The translations under genes and the position numbers were made by a program. From Streptomyces sp. LBL (lineage in GTDB: Bacteria > Actinomycetota > Actinomycetes > Streptomycetales > Streptomycetaceae): a DNA stretch of 64,000 bases. Positions 1 through 8,577 of the stretch are shown here, piece by piece. The stretch lies in assembly GCF_029893585.1 (NCBI RefSeq), contig NZ_JARXYX010000014.1, positions 62,001 to 126,000 of the forward strand, in the 5' to 3' direction. Positions within the stretch are counted from its first letter, which is position 1; the number at the start of each line of letters is the position of its first letter. A model generated the notes under the pieces. It had not been told where the DNA came from and did not search any database. It saw only the letters and a list, made by a program, of their open reading frames with translations.

Positions 1-492
1 GCCCCGCTGTTCTCGGACGCCCTGACCGTCTCGCCGTACCTCGGCTACGGGTCGCTCTCGCCGGCCGTCGTGCTGGCGCGGGAGAGCGGCGCCGGCCTGT
101 TCGTGCTGGCGCTGACCTCCAACCCGGAGGGCGGCGAGGTCCAGCACGCGGTCCGCGCCGACGGCCGGGACGTCGGAGCGACGATGCTGGCGCACCTCGC
201 GGCCGAGAACGAGGGGGAGACGCCGCTGGGGTCCTTCGGGGCGGTGGTCGGTGCCACGCTCGGCGACCTGTCGTCGTACGACCTGGACATCAACGGTCCC
301 CTCCTGGCGCCCGGTATCGGCGCGCAGGGGGCCACCCCGGCGGATCTGCCCGCGGTCTTCGGCTCGGCGGTGCGCAATGTCGTCCCGAACGTCAGCCGGG
401 GTGTTCTGCGTCATGGTCCCGATGTCGGCGCGCTGCGGGCGGCCGCCGATCGGTTCGCGGACGAGGTCCGGGCCGCTGTGGAGTCCTCCTGA
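1..492 (+). CDS. pyrF: Orotidine 5'-phosphate decarboxylase, C-terminal part (cut by window start)
   Basis: The product decarboxylates OMP to UMP, the last step of de novo pyrimidine synthesis, in the cytoplasm. Only the last 163 codons are in the window; the frame is open from base 1. Visible are VSPYLGYGSLSPAV, FVLALTSNPEG and the late stretch GPLLAPGIGAQGATPADL, which fits the phosphate-binding end of the long actinobacterial type of OMP decarboxylase. It is followed by mihF and gmk in the usual Streptomyces order, so the upstream genes are probably other pyrimidine genes, outside this window. The roughly 280 bases to mihF carry no further gene. Confidence 0.93.
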   Translation, partial: APLFSDALTVSPYLGYGSLSPAVVLARESGAGLFVLALTSNPEGGEVQHAVRADGRDVGATMLAHLAAENEGETPLGSFGAVVGATLGDLSSYDLDINGPLLAPGIGAQGATPADLPAVFGSAVRNVVPNVSRGVLRHGPDVGALRAAADRFADEVRAAVESS

Positions 493-770
493 GCCCTTCG
501 GGCCCGTCGGCCGAGTCCTCCGATGAGTGGTTCGAAGCCGACGGGATTCTGAATTCATCCTCAAATCCGGGGCAATATGTGCGAAATGTCCGACCTTGCA
601 AAGGCTGACCAGGACTTTTCCGCTGTTCTCGCTGACTCTGGCGCCCTTGGCCGCTAGTCTCCGACGAGAGTCAACGGGCAAGCGTGTTGCTCGTGACTCC
701 CCAGGTGTGGGGCTACTAGGTTCCTCACCGGTCCGTATCCGACAGTTTCGACATCCGAGGTGACGTAGGC

Positions 771-1094
771 GTGGCTCTTCCGCCCCTTACCCCTGAACAG
801 CGCGCAGCCGCGCTCGAAAAGGCCGCCGCGGCTCGCCGGGAGCGGGCCGAGGTCAAAAATCGACTCAAGCACTCCGGCGCCTCCCTGCATGACGTCATCA
901 AGCAGGGCCAGGAGAACGACGTCATCGGCAAGATGAAGGTCTCCGCGCTGCTTGAGTCCCTGCCGGGCGTGGGCAAGGTCCGCGCCAAGCAGATCATGGA
1001 GCGACTCGGCATCTCCGAGAGCCGCCGGGTGCGCGGTCTCGGGTCCAACCAGATCGCCTCTCTCGAGCGTGAGTTCGGCAGCACCGGTTCCTGA
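771..1094 (+). CDS. mihF: Actinobacterial integration host factor sIHF
   Basis: This is a 107-residue nucleoid-associated DNA-binding protein. It is not related to the proteobacterial HU-type IHF. The N-terminal half is a charged helix (LTPEQRAAALEKAAAARRER). The C-terminal half holds the helix-two-turn-helix signature LLESLPGVGKVRAKQIMERL, which contacts DNA non-specifically. The GTG start at 771 is supported by GAGGTGA eight bases upstream. In Streptomyces this protein affects nucleoid compaction, sporulation and antibiotic production. Gene order pyrF-mihF-gmk-rpoZ is the standard one. The gap of about 280 bases upstream is long enough for its own promoter, but I could not pick one out with confidence. 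Confidence 0.95.
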   Translation: MALPPLTPEQRAAALEKAAAARRERAEVKNRLKHSGASLHDVIKQGQENDVIGKMKVSALLESLPGVGKVRAKQIMERLGISESRRVRGLGSNQIASLEREFGSTGS

Positions 1095-1153
1095 ACCCGG
1101 GCACTCCGGACAGGGAGTCCCGGGCACCCCGGGACAACTGGAATAATCGCTGC

Positions 1154-1711
1154 ATGAACGAACGTCCGCGGCTGACCGTGCTCTCCGGCCCCTCCGGGGT
1201 CGGCAAGAGCACGGTCGTCGCCCATATGCGCAAGGAACACCCCGAGGTCTGGCTCTCGGTGTCGGCGACGACCCGCAGGCCACGCCCCGGTGAGAAGCAC
1301 GGAGTCCACTACTTCTTCGTCACCGACGAGGAGATGGACAAGCTGATCGCCAACGGTGAGCTGCTTGAGTGGGCCGAATTCGCCGGCAACCGGTACGGCA
1401 CGCCACGTGCTGCCGTGCTGGAGCGCCTGGAGGCGGGGGAGCCCGTCCTCCTGGAGATCGACCTCCAGGGTGCCCGTCAGGTCCGTGAGTCCATGGCGGA
1501 CGCCCAGCTGGTGTTCCTGGCTCCTCCCTCCTGGGAGGAGCTCGTGCGCAGACTCACCGGCCGGGGCACCGAGCCGCCCGAGGTGATCGAGCGCCGCCTG
1601 GGCGCGGCGAAGGTCGAACTGGCGGCCGAGCCGGAGTTCGATGTGACCCTGGTCAACACCTCCGTCGAGGATGTGGCGCGCGAGCTGCTAACCTTGGTGG
1701 ATGTTGTGTGA
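1154..1711 (+). CDS. gmk: Guanylate kinase
   Basis: The enzyme phosphorylates GMP (and dGMP) to GDP with ATP. The 185-residue protein starts with the P-loop GPSGVGKST (about residues 11-19), followed by the GMP-binding stretch VSATTRRPRPGEKHGVHYFF and by LLEIDLQGARQV of the central fold. Length and motif order match the family. It sits 60 bases after mihF and 54 bases before rpoZ, so the three may be cotranscribed. Guanylate kinase next to RNA polymerase omega is a widespread bacterial pairing. Confidence 0.97.
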   Translation: MNERPRLTVLSGPSGVGKSTVVAHMRKEHPEVWLSVSATTRRPRPGEKHGVHYFFVTDEEMDKLIANGELLEWAEFAGNRYGTPRAAVLERLEAGEPVLLEIDLQGARQVRESMADAQLVFLAPPSWEELVRRLTGRGTEPPEVIERRLGAAKVELAAEPEFDVTLVNTSVEDVARELLTLVDVV

Positions 1712-1764
1712 TCACGTGTGATGTGGTCACGACCGATCTTTTCCCATCCATCGGAAGGTAGAGC

Positions 1765-2037
1765 GTGTCCTCTTCCATCTCCGCGCCCGAGGGCATCATC
1801 AACCCGCCGATCGACGAGCTCCTCGAGGCCACGGACTCGAAGTACAGCCTCGTGATCTACGCGGCCAAGCGGGCCCGCCAGATCAATGCGTACTATTCGC
1901 AGCTCGGCGAGGGACTTCTCGAGTACGTCGGTCCGCTCGTCGACACTCACGTCCACGAGAAGCCGCTCTCGATCGCTCTTCGCGAGATCAACGCCGGTCT
2001 GCTGACGTCCGAGGCCATCGAAGGCCCGGCGCAGTAG
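1765..2037 (+). CDS. rpoZ: RNA polymerase omega subunit
   Basis: This 90-residue protein helps assemble and stabilise the beta-prime subunit of RNA polymerase. The conserved core runs from NPPIDELLEATDSKYSLVIY to AAKRARQINAYY, and the C-terminus contains HEKPLSIALREINAGL, as is typical for actinobacterial omega. The GTG start at 1765 follows a GGAAGG-like ribosome site. A strong hairpin at 2063-2097 follows, so transcription from the gmk-rpoZ unit probably ends there. Confidence 0.97.
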   Translation: MSSSISAPEGIINPPIDELLEATDSKYSLVIYAAKRARQINAYYSQLGEGLLEYVGPLVDTHVHEKPLSIALREINAGLLTSEAIEGPAQ

Positions 2038-2062
2038 TATTTTCGGTTCACGGTTGACTTAT

Positions 2063-2097
2063 CCACAGGCCCGGCAGCGCGACTGCCGGGCCTGTGG
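2063..2097 (+). terminator. Perfect hairpin after rpoZ
   Basis: CCACAGGCCCGGCAG is followed after a five-base loop by its exact complement, giving a 15-bp GC-rich stem. There is no downstream T-run, as is common for Streptomyces terminators. It lies 25 bases after the rpoZ stop codon and before coaBC. Confidence 0.8.
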
Positions 2098-2158
2098 TGT
2101 GTGATGGAGTCGTACGTCGGGAGCCGCGGCGTACGTTTCCGAGGTGCGGGGAGAAACG

Positions 2159-3361
2159 GTGGACAAGCCGAAGGTCGTTCTGGGCGTCAGCGGTGGCATC
2201 GCCGCCTACAAGGCCTGTGAGCTGCTGCGCAGACTGACCGAGTCGGGGCATGACGTGCGCGTCGTCCCCACCGCCTCCGCGCTGCACTTCGTCGGTGCCG
2301 CCACGTGGTCCGCACTCTCCGGCAACCCGGTCTCGACCGAGGTGTGGGACGACGTCCACGAGGTCCCGCACGTCCGCATCGGCCAGCACGCCGACCTGGT
2401 CGTCGTCGCCCCGGCCACCGCGGACATGCTCGCCAAGGCCGCCCACGGCCTCGCCGACGACCTCCTCACCAACACCCTGCTCACCGCACGCTGCCCGGTC
2501 GTCCTCGCCCCCGCCATGCACACGGAGATGTGGGAGCACCCGGCCACCCGGGAGAACGTGGCGACCCTGCGCCGCCGGGGCGCCGTCGTCATCGAACCGG
2601 CCGTCGGCCGCCTCACCGGCGTCGACACGGGCAAGGGCCGGCTGCCCGACCCCGCCGAGATCTTCGAGGTCTGTCGCCGGGTGCTCGCCAGAGGAGTGCG
2701 GGAGCCGGACCTGGCCGGCCGACATGTCGTCGTGAGCGCCGGCGGCACCCGCGAGCCCCTCGACCCCGTCCGCTTCCTCGGCAACCGCTCCTCCGGCAAG
2801 CAGGGTTACGCCCTCGCCCGCACAGCCGCCGCCCGGGGCGCCCGGGTCACCCTGGTCGCCGCGAACACCGGCCTGCCGGACCCCGCCGGTGTGGACGTGG
2901 TCCCGGTCGGGACGGCGGTGCAGCTGCGGGAGGCGGTCATCAAGGCGGCCGCCGACGCCGACGCGGTGGTGATGGCGGCGGCTGTCGCCGACTTCCGCCC
3001 GGAGACCTACGCGGCCGGGAAGATCAAGAAGAAGGACGACAAGGACCCGGACCCCATCGTGCTCGTACGGAATCCAGACATTCTCGCGGAGATCTCCGCC
3101 GACCGCGCCAGACCCGGCCAGGTGGTCGTCGGTTTCGCCGCCGAGACGGACGACGTGCTGGCCAATGGCCGTGCGAAGCTCCGGCGCAAGGGCTGCGACC
3201 TGCTCGTGGTGAACGAGGTGGGGGAGCGCAAGACGTTCGGCTCCGAGGAGAACGAGGCCTTGGTGCTGGCCGCCGACGGCAGCGAGACCCCGGTCCCGCA
3301 CGGGCCCAAGGAAGCCCTGGCCGAAACCGTGTGGGACCTGGTGGTCGATCGTCTGAGCTGA
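2159..3361 (+). CDS. coaBC: Bifunctional phosphopantothenoylcysteine decarboxylase / phosphopantothenate-cysteine ligase
   Basis: This cytoplasmic fusion enzyme carries out two coenzyme A biosynthesis steps: ligation of cysteine to 4'-phosphopantothenate and FMN-dependent decarboxylation to 4'-phosphopantetheine. The N-terminal CoaC half shows the flavoprotein opening VVLGVSGGIAAYKACELL, the active-site region HVRIGQHADLVVVAPATA and the substrate clamp PAMHTEMWEHPATREN. The CoaB half begins near VVSAGGTREPLDPVRFLGN and includes the SSGKQG nucleotide loop. I chose GTG at 2159 because GGGGAGAAACG precedes it; a GTG at 2144 has no good ribosome site. The product is 400 residues, a normal length. 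The preceding hairpin suggests a separate promoter. Confidence 0.95.
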   Translation: MDKPKVVLGVSGGIAAYKACELLRRLTESGHDVRVVPTASALHFVGAATWSALSGNPVSTEVWDDVHEVPHVRIGQHADLVVVAPATADMLAKAAHGLADDLLTNTLLTARCPVVLAPAMHTEMWEHPATRENVATLRRRGAVVIEPAVGRLTGVDTGKGRLPDPAEIFEVCRRVLARGVREPDLAGRHVVVSAGGTREPLDPVRFLGNRSSGKQGYALARTAAARGARVTLVAANTGLPDPAGVDVVPVGTAVQLREAVIKAAADADAVVMAAAVADFRPETYAAGKIKKKDDKDPDPIVLVRNPDILAEISADRARPGQVVVGFAAETDDVLANGRAKLRRKGCDLLVVNEVGERKTFGSEENEALVLAADGSETPVPHGPKEALAETVWDLVVDRLS

Positions 3362-3600
3362 ACGTTTCCAGCTGCCCAAAGTTCGCCCACAGCTCGCAGA
3401 TTGAGGCGTGGCGACCCTGGCCAAGGCCCCGTCGCATTGGGCACAATGCCCGTGCCGCAGGTCACAGCACTCCCGAGAGGCGAGACAGGAGGGCCGGCGG
3501 CGGAGTGCGACCGATAAACTGTTCTCGGACGACGCCGGGCGCAGCCCCCGTCCCGTCCGCCAATGATCAGCCAGCAGCCGCTGCAACCCCAGGGAGCGTT

Positions 3601-4809
3601 GTGTCCCGTCGTCTGTTCACCTCGGAGTCTGTGACCGAGGGTCACCCCGACAAGATCGCTGACCAGATCAGCGACACCATCCTCGACGCGCTTCTCAAGG
3701 AGGACCCGACCTCCCGGGTCGCCGTCGAGACGCTGATCACCACCGGCCTGGTGCATGTGGCCGGTGAGGTCACCACCAAGACCTACGCACCCATCGCGCA
3801 GCTCGTGCGCGACAAGATCCTGGAGATCGGCTACGACTCCTCGAAGAAGGGCTTCGACGGCGCCTCCTGTGGCGTGTCGGTGTCCATCGGCGCGCAGTCC
3901 CCGGACATCGCGCAGGGCGTCGACACCGCCTACGAGAACCGGGTCGAGGGCGACGAGGACGAGCTGGACCGCCAGGGTGCGGGCGACCAGGGCCTGATGT
4001 TCGGTTACGCGTGCGACGAGACCCCCACCCTGATGCCGCTGCCGATCTTCCTCGCGCACCGCCTGGCGAACCGCCTGTCCGAGGTCCGCAAGAACGGCAC
4101 CATCCCCTACCTGCGGCCGGACGGCAAGACGCAGGTCACCATCGAGTACGACGGCGACAAGGCGGTCCGCCTGGACACGGTCGTCGTCTCCTCGCAGCAC
4201 GCGTCGGACATCGACCTGGAGTCGTTGCTCGCCCCCGACATTCGCGAGTTCGTGGTGGAGCCGGAGCTGAAGGCGCTGCTCGACGAGGGCATCAAGCTGG
4301 AGACCGAGAACTACCGTCTGCTGGTCAACCCGACCGGCCGCTTCGAGATCGGCGGCCCGATGGGTGACGCCGGCCTGACCGGCCGCAAGATCATCATTGA
4401 CACTTACGGCGGCATGGCCCGCCACGGCGGCGGCGCCTTCTCCGGCAAGGACCCGTCCAAGGTGGACCGCAGTGCCGCGTACGCGATGCGCTGGGTCGCC
4501 AAGAACGTCGTCGCCGCGGGCCTCGCCTCGCGCTGCGAGGTCCAGGTGGCCTACGCCATCGGCAAGGCCGAGCCGGTCGGCCTCTTCGTGGAGACCTTCG
4601 GCACCGCCAAGATCGACACGGACCGGATCGAGAAGGCGATCGACGAGGTCTTCGACCTCCGCCCGGCCGCCATCATCCGCGACCTCGACCTGCTCCGCCC
4701 GATCTACGCCCAGACCGCGGCGTACGGCCACTTCGGCCGCGAGATCCCCGACTTCACCTGGGAGAAGACGGACCGAGTGGAGGCGCTGCAGAAGGCGGCG
4801 GGGCTGTAG
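3601..4809 (+). CDS. metK: S-adenosylmethionine synthetase
   Basis: The enzyme makes S-adenosylmethionine from methionine and ATP. The 402-residue protein carries SESVTEGHPDKIADQISD at the N-terminus, the first family signature GAGDQGLMFGYACDE and the second signature GGGAFSGKDPSKVDRS. The start is GTG at 3601, shortly after CAGGGAG. The 239-base gap after coaBC probably contains its promoter. I searched that gap for a SAM-I riboswitch core and saw none. A terminator hairpin follows at 4826-4860, so metK looks monocistronic. Confidence 0.97.
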   Translation: MSRRLFTSESVTEGHPDKIADQISDTILDALLKEDPTSRVAVETLITTGLVHVAGEVTTKTYAPIAQLVRDKILEIGYDSSKKGFDGASCGVSVSIGAQSPDIAQGVDTAYENRVEGDEDELDRQGAGDQGLMFGYACDETPTLMPLPIFLAHRLANRLSEVRKNGTIPYLRPDGKTQVTIEYDGDKAVRLDTVVVSSQHASDIDLESLLAPDIREFVVEPELKALLDEGIKLETENYRLLVNPTGRFEIGGPMGDAGLTGRKIIIDTYGGMARHGGGAFSGKDPSKVDRSAAYAMRWVAKNVVAAGLASRCEVQVAYAIGKAEPVGLFVETFGTAKIDTDRIEKAIDEVFDLRPAAIIRDLDLLRPIYAQTAAYGHFGREIPDFTWEKTDRVEALQKAAGL

Positions 4810-4825
4810 GACCCACGGCTTGGTG

Positions 4826-4860
4826 CGAGGCCCGGTTCCCTCCGCGGGAGCCGGGCCTCG
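4826..4860 (+). terminator. Hairpin after metK
   Basis: CGAGGCCCGG pairs perfectly with CCGGGCCTCG, and the inner TTCCC/GGGAG extends the stem. It begins 16 bases after the metK stop codon. Confidence 0.75.
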
Positions 4861-5122
4861 GCATGTCCCCGGCCGGTCCGCTTCGGCGTCGGGGGGCTCT
4901 GCGCCGACGTCCGGTGTACAAAGGGGCGGAATCCTCGGGGCTCGGGGATTTCCCCGTGGGTTCCCTGTTGCCGGCCGTCGGCACGGTGGGTCCGGGCGGC
5001 GTTGCTGAGTGGTCCACGGCCGATTGGTCCTCTGCCGAGTGGCCCACGGCAGAGTGTGTGCCGTCGCCGGTGGAGAACTCGGGCGTCGTCGGTTGTCAGC
5101 GGGGTTTGGTAAGAATGCAAGC

Positions 5123-7276
5123 GTGAGCAGCGAGAACGGGTCGACGGGCGGCGGGGCCGAGGGGGCGCCGCCCGAGCAGCTTGCGCTCATTCGGGAGAGT
5201 GTGCGGAAGGCTCAGGTGCCGCGCGCGAAGCCGCGGACGTGGCGTGGGGCCGCGCTCGCGGAGGAGTTGCCGGTCGCGCGGGTGCTGGTCGACAAGGGTG
5301 TGCTGCATCTCGACCGCTACTTCGACTACGCGGTGCCCGCCGAGCTGGACGCCGACGCACAGCCCGGGGTGCGGGTGCGGGTGCGGTTCGGGGCCGGTCG
5401 GCATCGGGTGCGGGGCGGACGGCGTGAAGGCGGGGGTCTGATCGACGGGTTCCTCGTGGAGCGGCTCGCCGAATCCGACTACTCCGGGCCGCTGGCCGCG
5501 CTGGCGCAGGTCGTGTCGCCCGAGCCCGTACTCGGCGAGGAACTGCTGGGGCTGGCCCGGGCGGTCGCCGATCGGTACGCCGGGAGCCTTGCCGATGTGC
5601 TCCAGCTTGCCGTGCCGCCGCGCAACGCACGGGCCGAGCAGCGACCCTCACCCGCTCCGCTGCCGTCGCCCGGCGCACCCGACGTGGGGTCCTGGGGGCG
5701 GTACGAGCACGGCGCCGCGTTTGTGGAGACGCTGGCCGCCGGGGGTGCCCCGCGCGCGGTGTGGAACGCGTTGCCCGGGGCCGAGTGGAGCGACGAGCTG
5801 GCGCGGGCCGTCGTGGCCACGCTGGCCTCCGGACGCGGTGCGCTGGTCGTGTTGCCGGACGGGCGGTCGGTCGCCCGGGTCGATGCCGCGCTGACCGCGC
5901 TGCTGGGGGAGGGACGGCATGCGGTGCTCACGGCCGACGCCGGGCCCGAGAAGCGGTATCGGGAGTGGCTGGCCGTGCGGCGGGGAAGCGTACGGGCCGT
6001 CGTGGGGACGCGGGCCGCCATGTTCGCGCCGGTGCAGAATCTCGGGCTCGTCGCGATCTGGGAGGACGGGGACGACAGCCACAGCGAGCAGCACGCGCCC
6101 CAGCCGCATGCGCGAGAGGTGTTGTTGCTGCGGGCCGCACAGGACAAGTGCGCCTTTCTGCTGGGGAGTTGGAGCTGCACCGTGGAGGCCGCGCAGCTCG
6201 TGGGGAGCGGGTGGGCCCGGCCCCTCGTCGCCGGCCGGGAGCAGGTACGGGCCGCCGCGCCGCTGGTCAGGACCGTGGGCGACGGGGATCTCGCACGGGA
6301 CGAGGCGGCACGGGCCGCCCGCCTGCCGACCCTCGCCTGGCAGGCCGTCAGAGAGGGGCTGCGGCACGGGCCGGTGCTCGTGCAGGTGCCCCGGCGGGGG
6401 TATGTGCCGAGGCTGGCGTGCGCCCACTGCCGGGTGCCCGCGCGGTGCCGGCATTGTTCCGGGCCGTTGGAGGCACAGGATTCGGGGGCCGAAGTGCACT
6501 GTGGGTGGTGCGGGCGGGCGGACGGCGCGTGGCACTGTCCGGAGTGCGGGGGGTTCCGGCTGCGGGCGCAGATCGTGGGGGCGCGGCGGACCGCCGAGGA
6601 ACTGGGTCGGGCTTTTCCGGCGGTACCGGTACGGACCTCGGGGCGCGAGCACGTGCTGGACACCGTGCCGGCGGCGCCCGCGCTGGTGGTGAGTACGCCG
6701 GGGGCCGAACCCGTGGCCGAGGGCGGGTACGCGGCCGCCCTGCTGCTGGACGGCTGGGCCATGCTCGGACGACCTGACCTGCGCGCCGGTGAGGACGCGC
6801 TGCGGCGGTGGATCGGGGCCGCAGCGCTGGTACGGCCCCAGGGCGGGGGAGGCACCGTCGTGGTCGTCGCCGAGCCCACGCTGCGGCCCGTGCAGGCGCT
6901 GGTGCGATGGGACCCGGTGGGCCATGCGGTGCGGGAGCTCGCCGAGCGGGCCGAACTGGGTTTTCCGCCGGTGTCGCGGATGGCGGCCGTGTCGGGTGCC
7001 GCGGAGGCGGTCGCGGAATTTCTGCGAGCGGTGGAACTGCCCTCGGACGCCCAGCTGTTGGGCCCCGTACCGGTGCCCGTCACCACTGCGGGCCGTCCGC
7101 GGCGGACGGGGGCGCCGCCTCCCGGGGAGTACTGGGAGCGGGCGTTGATCCGGGTGCCGCCGGGAAGCGGGGCGGTGTTGGCGGCCGCGCTCAAGGCGGC
7201 GCAGGCGGCGCGGATGGCGCGCGGGAGTACGGAGGCGGCGGTTCGGGTGCGGATCGATCCGCCGGACATCGGCTGA
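5123..7276 (+). CDS. priA: Primosomal protein N' (PriA-like) lacking helicase motifs
   Basis: PriA recognises stalled replication forks and reloads the replisome. The 717-residue protein keeps the N-terminal 3'-DNA-binding region (ARVLVDKGVLHLDRYFDYAVP, about residues 53-73) and a cysteine cluster of the zinc-binding region (ACAHCRVPARCRHC, then CGWCGRADGAWHCPECGG). The expected Walker A (GxTGSGKT) is absent, and the Walker B position reads IWEDGDDSHSEQ instead of DEEHD. It therefore should not be an active ATP-dependent helicase, as is known for actinobacterial PriA homologues. The GTG start at 5123 has only a weak ribosome site, so the exact start is uncertain. fmt follows after a small convergent gene. 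Confidence 0.9.
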   Translation: MSSENGSTGGGAEGAPPEQLALIRESVRKAQVPRAKPRTWRGAALAEELPVARVLVDKGVLHLDRYFDYAVPAELDADAQPGVRVRVRFGAGRHRVRGGRREGGGLIDGFLVERLAESDYSGPLAALAQVVSPEPVLGEELLGLARAVADRYAGSLADVLQLAVPPRNARAEQRPSPAPLPSPGAPDVGSWGRYEHGAAFVETLAAGGAPRAVWNALPGAEWSDELARAVVATLASGRGALVVLPDGRSVARVDAALTALLGEGRHAVLTADAGPEKRYREWLAVRRGSVRAVVGTRAAMFAPVQNLGLVAIWEDGDDSHSEQHAPQPHAREVLLLRAAQDKCAFLLGSWSCTVEAAQLVGSGWARPLVAGREQVRAAAPLVRTVGDGDLARDEAARAARLPTLAWQAVREGLRHGPVLVQVPRRGYVPRLACAHCRVPARCRHCSGPLEAQDSGAEVHCGWCGRADGAWHCPECGGFRLRAQIVGARRTAEELGRAFPAVPVRTSGREHVLDTVPAAPALVVSTPGAEPVAEGGYAAALLLDGWAMLGRPDLRAGEDALRRWIGAAALVRPQGGGGTVVVVAEPTLRPVQALVRWDPVGHAVRELAERAELGFPPVSRMAAVSGAAEAVAEFLRAVELPSDAQLLGPVPVPVTTAGRPRRTGAPPPGEYWERALIRVPPGSGAVLAAALKAAQAARMARGSTEAAVRVRIDPPDIG

Positions 7277-7478
7277 GGCGGCAGGCGGCAAGCGGCAGGC
7301 GGCAAGCGCCAAGCGGTTGGCGGGGTGCCAGGGTGCCGGGGCGACGTGAGGCGGTGGGTGGGTGGCGTCGGACGTCGGTGGGGGTGGCGGGGCGACGCGG
7401 TGGCTGTGGATCGGGTGCCCATATGCGGCTGCCCTCCCGGGGTACGCAGGGAGGGCAGCGGGAGCGTGGGGACAGCCG

Positions 7479-8024
7479 TCAGCCGTTGCGGGGGGCCGGG
7501 AAGGGGGTCGTGGGCCTGGCCTCTTCAAGGAGGGACGGACTTCCTGCTGTCGGCTGGGTCGGCATGGAGCGGGCGGCGGGGACGGTCGGTACCGCGGGGA
7601 TGCCGGTGCCCATGGTGACTGTGCGGGAAGCTGCGGGCTCCGTGGCCCGCTCGGTCTCGGCGGCCGCCTGGGCCGCGGCGCGTCGGGCACCGTAACGGCG
7701 GTGCACCGCCTGTTTGGTGACCCCGAGGGCGGACCCCACCGCGTCCCACGAGAAGCCGAGTGAACGGTCGAAGTCCACGGCGGCCGTCACGAGGGTCTCG
7801 ACACTGTCCCGCAGTTCCTGGGCGAGACGGACCGTCGGGGCGGGGGCGCGTCCGTAGACGACGAAGCCCGTGGAGGGGCCGGAGCGGCGCGGGCGGTAGA
7901 CGTTGCCCAACTGGGCGGTGAGGGTACGCAGTGCGTCCACCTGCCGGCGGACCCGCTCGATGTCCCGCACCAGCAAGTGCAGGCTGGCCCGAGCCTGGGC
8001 GTCGTGGGTTGCGTGGTCGGCCAT
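7479..8024 (-). CDS. Putative small DNA-binding protein with helix-turn-helix
   Basis: The predicted product has 181 residues and I do not recognise a named family. The N-terminal half is helical (ASLHLLVRDIERVRRQVDAL). A helix-turn-helix-like stretch, GFSWDAVGSALGVTKQAVHR, lies at about residues 100-119 and resembles sigma-70 region 4 or Fis-like segments. The C-terminal 60 residues are low-complexity, rich in Ala, Thr and Pro. ATG at 8024 is preferred because GAGAGG lies seven bases upstream. It is convergent with priA and divergent from fmt. Function is unknown; DNA binding is inferred from the motif only. Confidence 0.7.
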   Translation of the reverse strand: MADHATHDAQARASLHLLVRDIERVRRQVDALRTLTAQLGNVYRPRRSGPSTGFVVYGRAPAPTVRLAQELRDSVETLVTAAVDFDRSLGFSWDAVGSALGVTKQAVHRRYGARRAAAQAAAETERATEPAASRTVTMGTGIPAVPTVPAARSMPTQPTAGSPSLLEEARPTTPFPAPRNG

Positions 8025-8239
8025 GAACAAGCCTCTCGAACCGGCGTTGAAAAGGATGAACCGCCTGAAGGCGGCCCTTTGTGGTCAACTCTTTCTTGAC
8101 CAACGCGGATTCGCTCCGCGGGTCACGCATCGGGGGCGTGTGGGCATATGTGTACGCCCCTGGTGGGGGTTTTGCGCCTCGCCGTTCGGTCTGGTGTTCT
8201 CCCACCCGCACACCACTCTGTTTCCAGTCGGGCAAGAAG

Positions 8240-8522
8240 TGGGGCCTCTCCCGTGGGGGCGCTCGCCATCGGGAGCTTTCCCGCCCTGGGCCCGGTCCGT
8301 GTCGTGGGTGGCCTGGTTCCTGTCCATGGCCCCGGTCCGCGTCTATGAGCCCGGTCCATGGCCCGGTCCCGCTCCCCGTCCGTGGGCCCGGTCCCCGTCC
8401 GAGGGCCCGGTCCCCGTCGTCCGTGGGCCCGGTCCCCGTGGCCCCGGCTCCCTTGCCCGTGGCCCCGGCCCCCTTGCCCACTGGGCCCGGCCCCCGTCGT
8501 CCATGGCCCCGGCCCCCGAAGT
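8240..8522. repeat. Imperfect GC-rich repeats upstream of fmt
   Basis: The 553 bases between the helix-turn-helix gene and fmt contain no convincing gene. From about 8290 onward the sequence is built of short imperfect units of the type GGCCCGGTCCCCGTCC and GGCCCCGGCCCCC, repeated more than ten times with drift. Open frames here give only Pro/Gly/Arg low-complexity peptides. GTCATAGACTTGTGAG (about 8520-8535) just after the repeats could include a -10 element for fmt. Confidence 0.6.
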
Positions 8523-8577
8523 CATAGACTTGTGAGTCGCCCGCCCCGCACCCCGTCCGAGAGGTCCGCACCCACCC

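Noticed and set aside
3362..3600. Possible SAM riboswitch before metK
   Set aside because: No SAM-I, SAM-II or SAM-IV core sequence could be recognised, only generic GC-rich leader.
2305..3600. Long frame running through coaBC in another phase into metK
   Set aside because: The real genes are coaBC in frame 2 and metK from GTG 3601; the upstream part is an Arg-rich shadow typical of high-GC DNA.
8085..8540. Several small frames upstream of fmt
   Set aside because: All translate the GC-rich repeat region into Pro/Arg/Gly repeats without ribosome sites.
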